DNA of 64,000 nt from Lewinellaceae bacterium (GTDB lineage: Bacteria > Bacteroidota > Bacteroidia > Chitinophagales > Saprospiraceae). The first letter of the stretch is position 1. Each line of letters starts with the position of its first letter. The notes under the pieces are model-generated. The model saw nothing but the letters and a program-made list of their open reading frames with translations, had not been told where the DNA came from and made no database searches. Location of the stretch: contig JACJYI010000010.1 in the NCBI GenBank assembly GCA_020636225.1, forward strand, positions 1-64,000, given 5' to 3'. This document shows, piece after piece, positions 45,347 through 54,237 of the stretch. A program made the position numbers and the translations under genes.

Positions 45347-46984
45347 ATGAAACAACTACTTGTCTTTTTTCTTGTTTGCGGGTTCGTTTCCACGTGGGCT
45401 CAGGACGAATCTTCCAAGGCCCCGATATCCCTGACAGGCGGGCTTCATCTCGGCGGTCAACTATATACGGTATCCGGTATCCCGGCCCGATCAGTCAGCC
45501 CGCTGTGGAACTTGTCCGGAAGTGCAACCCTCTCGCTGTATTCCATTCAGGCTCCATTTTCCTTTACCATCGGTCGTCAAGGCCGCCAGGCCAATGTTCC
45601 TTCGTTCAGTCAGTTCGGGATCAGTCCGACGTGGAAAGGGATGACCCTGCATGCCGGAAACCGGTCCATGCGACTGTCCTCCTATACCCTGGCTGGGCAT
45701 CCCTTCCTGGGAGTTGGGATCGAGGGCGCCGCGGGTGAATTCCGATTTGCTGCCATGTACGGACGATTGCGTCGTGCCAGAGAATATGTGCAGGATGATC
45801 CGGTGGCCTACCCTCCGGTGCTCCAAAGGAAGGGCTATGCCATCAAAATGGGCATTGGTACAGAGCGGACCTTCATTGATCTGATCTACTTCCATGCAGC
45901 GGATGATACACGGACTCAGTCGATTCCTGATTCGATCCTGACGGCAGCCGAGAATACGGTTGTCAGCCTGAACTCACGATTGGCCATGTCGAAATCATTC
46001 AGCCTTTTTGCCGAGGCTGCGATCAGTCTGTACACCAGGGATGTGCGTTCCATACCAGTCACGGATGAGTTTCCATTGGGATCGGAGCGACTGTTTACAC
46101 CCAGGTGGAGCTCCAGGGCCAATTATGCCACCCGGGCCGGGATGGAATTGCGTCTGAGGACCTTTGGGATCAAAGGCATGTGGGAGCGGGTCATGCCGGA
46201 ATTTCAGACCATGGGTGCCTTCTTCTTTGCCAATGATATTGACAATATCACCCTGTCACCAACCCTTCGATTGTGGTCGTCCAAAATCATGATCAACGGT
46301 ACGTTTGGTTTGCAACGCAATAACCTTCTAGACAATCGCACTGAAACGACTACCCGATTTATCGGGCGCGGGAATATCCTCATACGTCCGAACAACCGGT
46401 TCAGCCTGAACATGTCAGCAATCAGTCTTGCCATCAATCAACGGGATGGGAATATCCAGCTCACGGATACGATCCGGACGGCCCTGGTCACTACTCATTA
46501 CAGCCTGAGCCCGATGTGGGTATGGTCGGACAGCATTCGCTCACGGTCCTTCATGTGTTCTGTCAACGTCCAGGATCTCAATGACCGGAATCCGTTCACA
46601 CGGGAATTCACAGATATGTCTACCTGGTTCATCCAGGCCACCTGGGCATCTCGGCCCATCCGGGCAGGATGGGGTTGGTCAGCCGGGTTGACAGCCAACA
46701 GGATATTTCTGGCCGATCTGACCACTGACCGATTGGGCGGACAGGGCAACGTACAACGTCAGTTCGGGAAGCAGTGGTCCGTTCAGGGAGGAGGTGGATG
46801 GCATCTCAGTTCCATCGAAGGCAACCAGGATGGATCTGTCACCACCTTGCGCATGGATGCCCGGTGTCGGCTATTCGGACAGACAAGTCTGACCATCAAT
46901 ACTTCTCTTCTATTGAACAAGTCCAGGACCTTTCAGGACTATTCGGAATGGCAGGGCGGGATTTTCCTCCAGCATATGTTCTGA
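45347..46984 (+). CDS. Probable outer-membrane beta-barrel protein, partner of the TANFOR-like protein
   Basis: 545 residues. Signal peptide 'MKQLLVFFLVCGFVSTWAQ'. The rest is a series of short amphipathic strands with alternating hydrophobic residues ('NLSGSATLSLYSIQAPFSFT', 'MSKSFSLFAEAAISLYTRDV', 'GWSAGLTANRIFLADL') and a C-terminus ending in Phe ('WQGGIFLQHMF'), typical of outer-membrane barrels. No plug or TonB box, so it is not a TonB receptor. It starts 16 bp after the TANFOR-like gene, and in my recollection such pairs recur in Bacteroidota. The role could be anchoring or export of the partner; this is inferred. Confidence 0.75.
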   Translation: MKQLLVFFLVCGFVSTWAQDESSKAPISLTGGLHLGGQLYTVSGIPARSVSPLWNLSGSATLSLYSIQAPFSFTIGRQGRQANVPSFSQFGISPTWKGMTLHAGNRSMRLSSYTLAGHPFLGVGIEGAAGEFRFAAMYGRLRRAREYVQDDPVAYPPVLQRKGYAIKMGIGTERTFIDLIYFHAADDTRTQSIPDSILTAAENTVVSLNSRLAMSKSFSLFAEAAISLYTRDVRSIPVTDEFPLGSERLFTPRWSSRANYATRAGMELRLRTFGIKGMWERVMPEFQTMGAFFFANDIDNITLSPTLRLWSSKIMINGTFGLQRNNLLDNRTETTTRFIGRGNILIRPNNRFSLNMSAISLAINQRDGNIQLTDTIRTALVTTHYSLSPMWVWSDSIRSRSFMCSVNVQDLNDRNPFTREFTDMSTWFIQATWASRPIRAGWGWSAGLTANRIFLADLTTDRLGGQGNVQRQFGKQWSVQGGGGWHLSSIEGNQDGSVTTLRMDARCRLFGQTSLTINTSLLLNKSRTFQDYSEWQGGIFLQHMF

Positions 46985-47234
46985 TGGATGTCAGGGTTCA
47001 GGGGACAGAGACACCCCGGGCTGTTTCTGGTCCAGTCTGATCGGAGATGCCCCGGGGAATCTCCAGGAAACGGATTTGAATGAATCGGTCATTGACCCGA
47101 TGATCGTGCTCAAGCTGTCGAAATATTTCAGGTTCATGTTGTATCTTCCTGCAACCGGAGGAGGAATTGTACATATCGAGTGTACAGGAGAGTGTGAAGG
47201 CGATAATCCGGAAATTCTGCGAAAATCAACAACC

Positions 47235-47648
47235 ATGGCTTTCCGAATCCGACGCGTGACCTATTACTACACCCTCGTCCGTGACCAACCCGGCGAGTCG
47301 TACAATTTCCTGTCGCAACTGGCAGCCCTGGGGATCAATCTCATGGCCTTCACCGCGATCCCCATCGGCCCCGACAAGACCCAGTTGACGATCTTCCCCG
47401 ACGATGATGGCAAATTCCAGCAGGCCACCTACCAGGTCGGGCTGACCATGGACGGGCCTCATCAGGCCTTCCTCGTACAGGGTGATGATGACCTGGGAGC
47501 GCTGTCGGCTGTCCATGAAAAGATCTTCCGGGCCGGAGTGAATGTGTTTGCCTCCAGCGGGGTGAGCGATGGCAAGGGCATGTTCGGCTATGTCATCTAC
47601 GTTCGTCCCGAATCATTTGACCGGGCGGCAGAGGCGCTGGGTGTCTGA
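47235..47648 (+). CDS. ACT-domain-like protein
   Basis: 137 residues from the ATG at 47235 (MAFRIRRVTYYYTLVRDQPG). It resembles a tandem pair of ACT-like folds: 'YTLVRDQPGESYNFLSQLAA' with 'GINLMAFTAIPIG', and then 'FLVQGDDDLGALSAVHEKIF' with 'RAGVNVFASSGVSDG'. ACT domains usually bind amino acids and regulate metabolic enzymes, but here the domain stands alone. No signal peptide. It converges on the acyltransferase gene with 2 bp between the stops and no terminator. The frame upstream to 47076 is not part of the family and is left out. Confidence 0.75.
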   Translation: MAFRIRRVTYYYTLVRDQPGESYNFLSQLAALGINLMAFTAIPIGPDKTQLTIFPDDDGKFQQATYQVGLTMDGPHQAFLVQGDDDLGALSAVHEKIFRAGVNVFASSGVSDGKGMFGYVIYVRPESFDRAAEALGV

Positions 47649-47650
47649 CC

Positions 47651-48619
47651 TCAGGCTTCGGGATGTGAGCGGTTCTTCTTCCAGCGTTTGTGGGTCCAGA
47701 GCCATCCTCCCGGGTCGTGGAGGATGTCCGCTTCGATCATGGCGGCATAACGACGGGTGATCTCTGTTTCCGGCAAGGTAGCAGGCTGTTCTGTCAATAC
47801 CTCCAATCGGATCGTGTATCCTCTTCCTGTGGAGGCTCGTCGCATGACCGCATAGATCACTGGAATATCCAGGCGTCTGGCCAGTACCTCCGGGCCCGGG
47901 ATGAACGCCGTATCCTGTCCCAGAAAGGACACCCAATGGGCTTTGTCCTGATTGGAGGGGGATTGATCGGCGAGAAAGAAGTAGGCATTCGGCCCCTCCC
48001 GATCCAGATCGATCAGGGTCTTGATGGCATTCAGCTGAGGAATGAGCTGCATACCACCCCGGGTCCGCCGATCATGCACGAACCGGCTGACCCGTTTGTT
48101 CCGGAACGGTTTCCAGATCCCGATGACCGGTGCCGAGAGAGCACCCGGGATGGTCAGGGCAGCCAATTCGAAATTCCGGTAATGATTGGCTGCGATCAGT
48201 ACGGACCGGCCCTGCTTGAAAAAGGCTTCCACCACTTCGGGATTCTCCACCCGACAATATTGGTGGATCTGGTCGATCGGGGCGGTATGGGATTTGAAGG
48301 TTTCCAGGGTGATCATGGCCAAGTTCTGGTAACAGGACTGGATGATCTTTTGATGTTGATCCTCGGCCTGTGGCCAGACCCGGCGGAGATTGCTGACGAT
48401 GACCTTGCGACGATAACGAATGACATGCTGGAACAGGATCCGCAACGGGATGGCCTTCCAATGCAGGAGTCGCCAGGGTACCCAGGCGATGAGGAAGGAC
48501 AGGATCCGGATGGATGGGTAGGTCAACAGGCGATTCTTCAGTGCAGGGTCGAAGATACTGCAGGATAACCGTTCCCGGATACTCCACTGGGCGGCGGTTC
48601 GGATGGGTTCGCACCTCAT
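47651..48619 (-). CDS. Lysophospholipid/lipid A-type acyltransferase (LpxL/HtrB-like)
   Basis: 322 residues. A hydrophobic N-terminal segment ('SIRILSFLIAWVPWRLLHW') anchors it to the inner membrane. The conserved acyltransferase box is H-x4-E in 'AANHYRNFELAA'. Further motifs are 'RKVIVSNLRRVWPQ', 'FLADQSPSNQDKAHWVSFLG' and the C-terminal 'GGWLWTHKRWKK', all typical of the LpxL family that adds secondary acyl chains to lipid A. In Bacteroidota some homologues make ornithine or other aminolipids instead, so the exact substrate is open. ATG start at 48619; the first about 25 residues are not conserved and the start may be further in. Confidence 0.88.
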   Translation of the reverse strand: MRCEPIRTAAQWSIRERLSCSIFDPALKNRLLTYPSIRILSFLIAWVPWRLLHWKAIPLRILFQHVIRYRRKVIVSNLRRVWPQAEDQHQKIIQSCYQNLAMITLETFKSHTAPIDQIHQYCRVENPEVVEAFFKQGRSVLIAANHYRNFELAALTIPGALSAPVIGIWKPFRNKRVSRFVHDRRTRGGMQLIPQLNAIKTLIDLDREGPNAYFFLADQSPSNQDKAHWVSFLGQDTAFIPGPEVLARRLDIPVIYAVMRRASTGRGYTIRLEVLTEQPATLPETEITRRYAAMIEADILHDPGGWLWTHKRWKKNRSHPEA

Positions 48620-48746
48620 CCTGTGCCTCGGTTTGCCAGCTGGATGATTCCCGAAAGGGTTAAAAAAATCGCATAATGGAAGCCTTGGGGAACTATTTCA
48701 CAATTTTTTTATCCCGGGTTGTATCTTTTTGTTCCTTCAGGTGTCC

Positions 48747-48755
48747 TACCTTTAG
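48747..48755 (+). promoter_or_regulatory. Candidate promoter -7 element (TACCTTTAG)
   Basis: One mismatch to TAnnTTTG, 65 bp before the start of the small secreted protein. TTTTTG lies 15 bp upstream, somewhat closer than the usual -33 spacing. Confidence 0.33.
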
Positions 48756-48819
48756 AAAAAACAAACAGGATTTTACCATTCTTCATAGGAACACAATTTC
48801 TTCACCCTAATTCATGATT

Positions 48820-49269
48820 ATGAAAAACGTACTTTTTGTTTTGATCTGTTTTGCATTCGCTGCCGTATCTGTCAATGCACAGGATTCCACGATCCCACAG
48901 GATGACCAGGGCACCTATGTAAGTGACTTTTCCACTCTGATCGTGTCCGCCACGGGCATTACGGATGGCACATCCACCTCCGGTAGCGGTGCTACGGCTA
49001 CGGATGGAGCCGGAAGCGCTACCGATGGAGCCGCCACGGGCGTAGAAGGCAGCGGAACGGACGCTACGGAAGGCAAATCTGTACCAACGCTGACAGATGT
49101 CCGCCGGACCAAGAAAGGTTGGGGCGGTACCTACACGACGGCTGAAGGCAAGGCCATCAAGGTGAGGATCGAATGGAGGACTGATGATAATGGCAACAAG
49201 CTCATTCGCCTGACGGATGCCACCTCCGGTGATGTAGTTGCCAAGTACAAGCGCCAGGCCAACCGCTAG
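48820..49269 (+). CDS. Small secreted protein with Ala/Gly/Ser/Thr-rich repeat region
   Basis: 149 residues from the ATG at 48820 (another in-frame ATG lies at 48814). The signal peptide is 'MKNVLFVLICFAFAAVSVNA' before QDS. Residues about 48-88 are low complexity, with 'ATDGAGSATDGAATG' and 'EGSGTDATEG', and resemble the tail of the NTF2-like protein at 5863. The C-terminal 60 residues are ordered and basic ('RRTKKGWGGTYTTAEGKAIK', '...NKLIRLTDATSGDV'). No named domain. It has its own promoter-like elements and a strong terminator, so it is a single-gene transcript. Function unknown. Confidence 0.7.
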   Translation: MKNVLFVLICFAFAAVSVNAQDSTIPQDDQGTYVSDFSTLIVSATGITDGTSTSGSGATATDGAGSATDGAATGVEGSGTDATEGKSVPTLTDVRRTKKGWGGTYTTAEGKAIKVRIEWRTDDNGNKLIRLTDATSGDVVAKYKRQANR

Positions 49270-49313
49270 ATCAACAACCTGTCCCGGGTCCGATACTCGG
49301 TGATAGATCATAC

Positions 49314-49356
49314 AACAGAAGGGTCCGGAGTTTCTCCGGATCCTTCTGTTTTTTTA
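49314..49356 (+). terminator. Rho-independent terminator of the small secreted protein gene
   Basis: AACAGAAGGGTCCGGAG-ttt-CTCCGGATCCTTCTGTT forms a stem of 17 pairs with one G-T pair, and is followed by a run of T residues. It begins 45 bp after the stop codon and just precedes the convergent phosphatase gene. Confidence 0.9.
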
Positions 49357-49359
49357 TCC

Positions 49360-50691
49360 CTAACGTTCCTGTCGGATCTCCCTGGTCCAACGCGGATTGC
49401 CTTCCGCATCGACAATGGTCAGGTTCATTCGGCGGTCCTTCCTGGGGCCAGTGACGGTCATGATGCCGAAGTTCTGGTCGTTGACATAGGTACCCGGTAC
49501 CCGGAGGGTGTTTCCTTCCCGCTCATTGTTCCTGGATGGATTGGAGGTCAGGGGAGACACCGTCCAGTCGTACAGCGTGATGCCATTGTCGAGCGTGAGT
49601 TGGCTCAGCTCTGTATGATGCCGATCACCACTGACAAAGAGGACATTGCGAATGCCCTCCGTTTCGATCCGACGGAGAAGCTCCAACCGCTCCTGCCCAT
49701 GGTGGTGGGCGTAGTTTTCAAAGACCGGCGCAGGATTGAGCACCTGTCCGCCGATCACCACCACCTTGAAGGAGGCCTTGCTGTAGACCAGTGCTTCGAT
49801 CAACCAATCCAGTTGGGCTTTGCCCAGGATGGTCGCGTCACAGGTCTGGCAGTCATTCGGACTGCGAAAGAACCGGTTGTCGAGCAGAAAGAAGTCGATA
49901 TCTGCCCATTGGAAGAATGACGTGATCCCGTGTTCGCCATCCAGGCCGGTACTCGGGTTGGCCCAGAAAAGCTCAAAGGCCTCCCTGGTCTTGTCCTTGT
50001 GAATATAGGATCGATCCGAGTCATTGGGGCCAAAGTCGTGGTCATCCCAGATGGCATAATGATGCACATTGGCGAGCAGGGGCTGGAGCGCCGGTTGCGA
50101 GCGCGCATGAGTATAGCGATGCTGAATGCCGGTGCGCGTGTACCAGTCCACTTCACGCAGGTAGATATTGTCCCCCAGCCAGACCATGGCGTCCGGCTGA
50201 CGGGCAGAGATCGTCTGGAATATCCCCATGTCCTGGCCGTAGGGAGTTCCCGGCTGGTCCACCTCCGGTTCGTTGATATAGGTGCAACTCCCGAAGGCCA
50301 TGCTGAAGTCCGGCGGGTCCTCCCGCCATTGCCACAGGGCTTGCGACTGAAATTCAGTAGGGTAGGGAAGGTCGATGGCCTGCCCATTGATATGGACCTG
50401 GTAGACGTAGCGATTGTCCGGCTGGACCTTATCCGCCACCAGTTTGGCCACAAATGCCTCCTCTTTTCGGGTCCGCACGGTGTCGGTGGAGAAGGCTGCC
50501 ATTCGCTGCCCCTTGACCGCATAGGTGATCCAGACATCCGCAGCTGTCGCGGTCTGCACCCAGAGCATCACTTCCTTGTAATCGGAATAGCCCACCATGG
50601 GGCCGGAGCGCAAGAGGGAATGATCAGCGGATTGAGCCAGGCCCAGGGTCCGGATGACGATCAGGGCGAATAACAGGAGGAAGCGGTTCAT
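49360..50691 (-). CDS. PhoD-like (alkaline phosphatase D family) metallophosphoesterase
   Basis: 443 residues from the ATG at 50691 (MNRFLLLFALIVIRTLGLAQ, a signal peptide). Metal-binding motifs of the PhoD family appear in order: 'AFGSCTYINEP', 'MVWLGDNIYLREVDWYTRTG', 'AIWDDHDFGPNDSDR', 'VVIGGQVLNP' and 'VLFVSGDRHHTELS'. It should hydrolyse phosphate esters or diesters in the periplasm or at the surface. No T9SS domain. It is followed on the same strand by nothing in the direction of transcription; the upstream neighbour is the CHAD protein gene 88 bp away, suggesting a phosphate/polyphosphate theme. Confidence 0.9.
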   Translation of the reverse strand: MNRFLLLFALIVIRTLGLAQSADHSLLRSGPMVGYSDYKEVMLWVQTATAADVWITYAVKGQRMAAFSTDTVRTRKEEAFVAKLVADKVQPDNRYVYQVHINGQAIDLPYPTEFQSQALWQWREDPPDFSMAFGSCTYINEPEVDQPGTPYGQDMGIFQTISARQPDAMVWLGDNIYLREVDWYTRTGIQHRYTHARSQPALQPLLANVHHYAIWDDHDFGPNDSDRSYIHKDKTREAFELFWANPSTGLDGEHGITSFFQWADIDFFLLDNRFFRSPNDCQTCDATILGKAQLDWLIEALVYSKASFKVVVIGGQVLNPAPVFENYAHHHGQERLELLRRIETEGIRNVLFVSGDRHHTELSQLTLDNGITLYDWTVSPLTSNPSRNNEREGNTLRVPGTYVNDQNFGIMTVTGPRKDRRMNLTIVDAEGNPRWTREIRQER

Positions 50692-50779
50692 CGCATGAAG
50701 TTCAGTCATTCAATCGATCAGTGAGGTTATCCTCAGATGACAAAATGGTGAATTTTCTGAAAATACAAGGTTATGTGGA

Positions 50780-51535
50780 TCAGCCAAGCAGTTGATGGAT
50801 CCCCTGCATTGCCTTGGTCCTGGCCTGCTCCAGAAGATCATCCGTGGTTTGCCGGGAGGGGTCGTCGCTGGGCAGGCGGGATGTCAGGAGATGGAGGTCG
50901 TGCCACTCGCCGATCCGGGCGGCCGTGGTGATGAGGACCGGCAATCGGTCATGCCAGGGGGTATGTCCGGGTAAGGCTTCCTCCAGGAATTGGCCGATGT
51001 AGATGAGGTGCTTGATCTCTTTGCGGATCTGGTGCAGGACCCGGTCGTCCGGCAATTGAGCGGCCAGCTGGTGAAGGCGTTCCATGCCCCGCAAATAGAA
51101 GGACTCCCCGTTGATCACCAATTTCTCGTCGCTCATCCGGTCGGCAAACGACGTCCATTTCCTGATCCGGGAAGCGAGGTGGCGGGGGGACAGCCGCTTT
51201 TGACGGATGGTCTCCCGGAATCGTTTCCCGGCCTTTTTGCTGTCCGCGTGGTTCGCGGTTTCGTGCCCCATCAACGGCTGGAGGTCATCCTCCAGGATCT
51301 CTTGCCGGACCTGGATATCCCGAAGTGTCCCCGAACGCTTGAATGCCTTTTGGATCAGCTTGCGGTCCTGGCCGGACACACGTTTTCCCGTCACCCATTC
51401 CCGAAATGCCCAGAGCGCCCTCAGTCGCTTCACGCCAAGGCGGAAGTTGTGGATGTGTCGTTCATCCATGCGATGCCGTATCCGGCGCACAGCCTTGAGA
51501 AACTTGCCGGAGAAGTAGGACATTGGGTCGTTCAT
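50780..51535 (-). CDS. CHAD domain protein (predicted polyphosphate-binding)
   Basis: 251 residues from the ATG at 51535 (MNDPMSYFSGKFLKAVRRIR). The CHAD signature is an all-helical fold with conserved His and many basic residues: 'HIHNFRLGVKRLRALWAFRE', 'LRDIQVRQEILED', 'HQIRKEIKHLIYIGQFLEE' and 'IGEWHDLHLLTSRL'. CHAD domains bind polyphosphate and can localise to polyP granules. It has no CYTH (triphosphatase) domain. The frame upstream to 51775 is the shadow of other sequence. It lies next to a PhoD-like phosphatase on the same strand. Confidence 0.88.
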   Translation of the reverse strand: MNDPMSYFSGKFLKAVRRIRHRMDERHIHNFRLGVKRLRALWAFREWVTGKRVSGQDRKLIQKAFKRSGTLRDIQVRQEILEDDLQPLMGHETANHADSKKAGKRFRETIRQKRLSPRHLASRIRKWTSFADRMSDEKLVINGESFYLRGMERLHQLAAQLPDDRVLHQIRKEIKHLIYIGQFLEEALPGHTPWHDRLPVLITTAARIGEWHDLHLLTSRLPSDDPSRQTTDDLLEQARTKAMQGIHQLLG

Positions 51536-51570
51536 TCTGCAGGACAGACGCAATACAGCAAAAACCGGGC

Positions 51571-51666
51571 TCAGTTTCCGATGATCAGGACCAACGCCCA
51601 GATCAGGGTGATGCACAGCAGGCAGGCCAGGGCCAGCCGAAACCATTTTGGCAGGGAATGCTTCAT
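51571..51666 (-). CDS. Possible 31-residue single-span membrane protein
   Basis: ATG at 51666: MKHSLPKWFRL, then a hydrophobic helix (ALACLLCITLIWALVLIIGN) and TGA. The basic N-terminus plus one membrane span is the usual form of a real small membrane protein. It sits 35 bp upstream of the CHAD gene on the same strand, in a gap otherwise unexplained. No family is recognised and the short length makes chance possible. Confidence 0.4.
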   Translation of the reverse strand: MKHSLPKWFRLALACLLCITLIWALVLIIGN

Positions 51667-51762
51667 CTCCACAAGATAGAAGGTTGGGCACTTTTGATGT
51701 TCGCGGGCTGTTCGGGTCACCGGGACAATCCCTATCTTGGCCGGAAGAAATGTCAGCATACC

Positions 51763-53214
51763 ATGTCCAAAGCAATACGCAACCTCGAACCCCAGGCCCT
51801 GTGGAACCATTTTGCCGATCTCAATTCCGTACCGCGTGCCTCCAAGAAGGAGGAACAGGTCATCGCCTTCATGGAGGCATTCGGCAAGGAGCTGGGTCTG
51901 GCCACCGTCGTGGATGATGCCGGGAACGTGATCATCAAGAAGCCCGCCAGCAAGGGGATGGAAGGTCGGCCAACCATCGTCCTCCAGAGCCATCTGGATA
52001 TGGTCCACCAGAAGAATGCGGAAACCGACTTTGACTTTGCCACCCAGGGCATCAAGATGATCGTCAAGGGTGACTGGGTGCATGCCGATGGCACGACCCT
52101 GGGGGCGGACAACGGGATCGGGGTAGCCGCCATCATGGCCCTGCTCAGCTCCACGGATATTCCCCATCCTCCGCTGGAGGCCCTCTTCACCATTGACGAG
52201 GAAACCGGTATGACCGGGGCAATCGCCCTCCAGGGAGGGATGCTGGAGGGGCATACCCTGCTCAATCTGGATACGGAGGACGACGACGAATTGACCATCG
52301 GATGCGCCGGAGGCGTGGATGTGACCGCAACGGGTACCTATCCGGCCGAAGATGTTCCCGACGGGATGAGCGCCTTCCGGATCGGTATTCGCGGGCTGAC
52401 CGGTGGCCACTCCGGCATGGATATCCATCTCGGCCGGGGAAATGCCAACAAGCTCATGAATCGCCTGCTCTATCAGGCCGACCAGAAAATGGGACTGCGG
52501 ATCGCTACGATCGACGGAGGTGGATTGCGCAATGCCATTCCCCGGGAATCCTTTGCCACTGTGCTGATCCCCGACAGCCAGGAAGCGACCTTCCGGCAAT
52601 GGGTGGCCAGCAAGCAAACCGTCCTCCAGGAAGAATACCACACCACCGACCCTGGATTGAATATCGTGTTCGAGGCGACCGACACCCCTGCGCAGGTATT
52701 GGGAGAAGATTTTCAGTATGATCTGCTGCGGGCCTGCTATGCCTGTCCCAACGGGATCTATCGGATGAGCCCGGACATTCCTGGACTGGTCCAGACATCG
52801 AATAACCTCGCCAGGGTACTGGTGGAGAATGGCACCTATACCATCATGTGCCTGACCCGCAGTTCGGTGGAGACGGAGAAATTCGACCTGGCTGAGGCGA
52901 TCCGGTCCACATTCGAACTGATCGGAGCGGATGTCGACTTTGCCGGTTCGTACCCGGGATGGACACCGCGGCCGGAGGCAAAGATCGTCAAGCTGATGGC
53001 CGACCTGTATCGCCAGCGATACCAGGAAGAGCCCAAGGTCAATGCCTGTCATGCCGGCCTGGAGTGCGGCATCCTCGGCACGAATTACCCCGACATGGAG
53101 ATGATCTCCTTCGGGCCGAACATCCGCGGGGCCCATTCTCCGGATGAGAAGGTGCAGGTCAGTTCCGTTCAGAAGTTCTGGGGTTTTCTGCTGGAGACCC
53201 TGGCGAAGGTTTGA
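51763..53214 (+). CDS. pepD: Aminoacyl-histidine dipeptidase (peptidase M20C)
   Basis: 483 residues, the usual length of PepD. The start at 51763 (MSKAIRNLEPQALWNHFADL) matches the family. Metal and catalytic residues: His/Asp in 'VLQSHLDMVHQ', Asp in 'GTTLGADNGIGVAA', Glu-Glu in 'FTIDEETGMTGAI', Asp in 'LLNLDTEDDDEL', and a C-terminal zinc ligand His in 'IRGAHSPDEKVQVSS'. The enzyme cleaves Xaa-His dipeptides such as carnosine in the cytoplasm. It is divergent from the CHAD gene and followed by repeat-rich DNA. The open frame upstream of the ATG has no family similarity. Confidence 0.93.
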   Translation: MSKAIRNLEPQALWNHFADLNSVPRASKKEEQVIAFMEAFGKELGLATVVDDAGNVIIKKPASKGMEGRPTIVLQSHLDMVHQKNAETDFDFATQGIKMIVKGDWVHADGTTLGADNGIGVAAIMALLSSTDIPHPPLEALFTIDEETGMTGAIALQGGMLEGHTLLNLDTEDDDELTIGCAGGVDVTATGTYPAEDVPDGMSAFRIGIRGLTGGHSGMDIHLGRGNANKLMNRLLYQADQKMGLRIATIDGGGLRNAIPRESFATVLIPDSQEATFRQWVASKQTVLQEEYHTTDPGLNIVFEATDTPAQVLGEDFQYDLLRACYACPNGIYRMSPDIPGLVQTSNNLARVLVENGTYTIMCLTRSSVETEKFDLAEAIRSTFELIGADVDFAGSYPGWTPRPEAKIVKLMADLYRQRYQEEPKVNACHAGLECGILGTNYPDMEMISFGPNIRGAHSPDEKVQVSSVQKFWGFLLETLAKV

Positions 53215-53454
53215 TCCAGGGAAGCGGTTTTCGACGTTCAGGCATAGCCTTCTCCCCTTATGAAAATAAGAAGTTGAGGCTCAAGAATATCGGAACATCT
53301 TGCCAATAATCGGTCCTTTCTTCAGCCCTGACTGAGTTCTGCCATTCAGTTCGGTTGATTGGATATGAAGAGCTTCCTGTTGTTTAGGCGTGTCCGCCTT
53401 GGACCTGACCATACGATTCAGATTTACCTGGAGTGCATGACCATTCCCGCAATT
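53215..53454. other. Gene-free stretch before the D-repeats
   Basis: 240 bp after pepD with no recognised gene, hairpin terminator or promoter; it passes into the repeat block at 53455. Confidence 0.35.
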
Positions 53455-54187
53455 GAGCATGGGTTATTTCGCCCCTTCAGGGCTTCCGAATCTGTGCGCT
53501 ATAAACGTTGGGCGTTGCCCAACGCTGGAGGATGGCGCCCCTTCAGGGCTTGCCCTCAAAGGGAGGATTCATGGATGACATTTATTAGCCTCTTGGACCC
53601 GTCGACTTCTCCACCTCCCGCTTCGCGCAAAAAGGGGCGGTGTGGGTATCATACTAATGAAATATCATACCAACAGTCCGGCAGTTCTTCAACCCCTTCA
53701 GAGTTGTAATCTACTCTCACATATACCCCGGGTTTCCTCCTTCGGCGGATAAACCACCCGGGGCTATTGTATTGAACCCATTCAGGGTTCTATCAGGCTG
53801 TCAGGGTGGATTGGCTCCTCCACTCCCTCTTGTCGGCGGGCAGTTAACGTTCATACCTCCAACGCACCTGTCGAAGGGCAGATCTTCTCCTCGACTCCTC
53901 GACTCCTCACCTTCTCGACCCGTAAACCGGGGGAGGTGTGGTTGTCCACAATTGAAAAATCAGACGATTTGTCGGGTGTCTCTTCAACCCCTTCAGGGTT
54001 GTAATCTGCTCTCACATTTACCCCGGGTTTCCTCCTTCGGCGGATAAACCACCCGGGGCTATCGTATTGAACCCATTCAGGGTTCTATCAGGCTGTCAGG
54101 GTGGATTGGCTCCTCCACTCCCTCTTGTCGGCGGGCAGGTAACATTTATACCTCCAACGCGCCTGTCGAAGGGCAGATATTCTCCTC
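53455..54187. repeat. D-repeat block 1, including an unoccupied IS110 target site
   Basis: It starts with a segment of about 120 bp (CGCCCCTTCAGGGC twice, around CGTTGGGCGTTGCCCAACG) that recurs at 58933-59053. It continues with two near-copies of a unit of about 290 bp (53690-53975 and 53978-54187). Each unit has TTCAACCCCTTCAGGGTTGT or a variant, the ACCCCGGGTTTCCTCCTTCG...ACCCGGGG palindrome, TTGAACCCATTCAGGGTTCT, GTCGGCGGGCAG and CGAAGGGCAGAT. The first ends in the uninterrupted sequence GATCTTCTCCTCGACTCC (53881-53898). The second is cut at the same point by IS110 copy 1. Confidence 0.85.
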
Positions 54188-54237
54188 ATATGTTTGAAAA
54201 TGAAGAGAAATCGACTCATCTTGATCAGGATGATTCG

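Noticed and set aside
51667..53136. Minus-strand frame of about 490 codons opposite pepD
   Set aside because: Shadow of pepD. Only the last 31 codons, starting at 51666 outside pepD, look like a separate small ORF.
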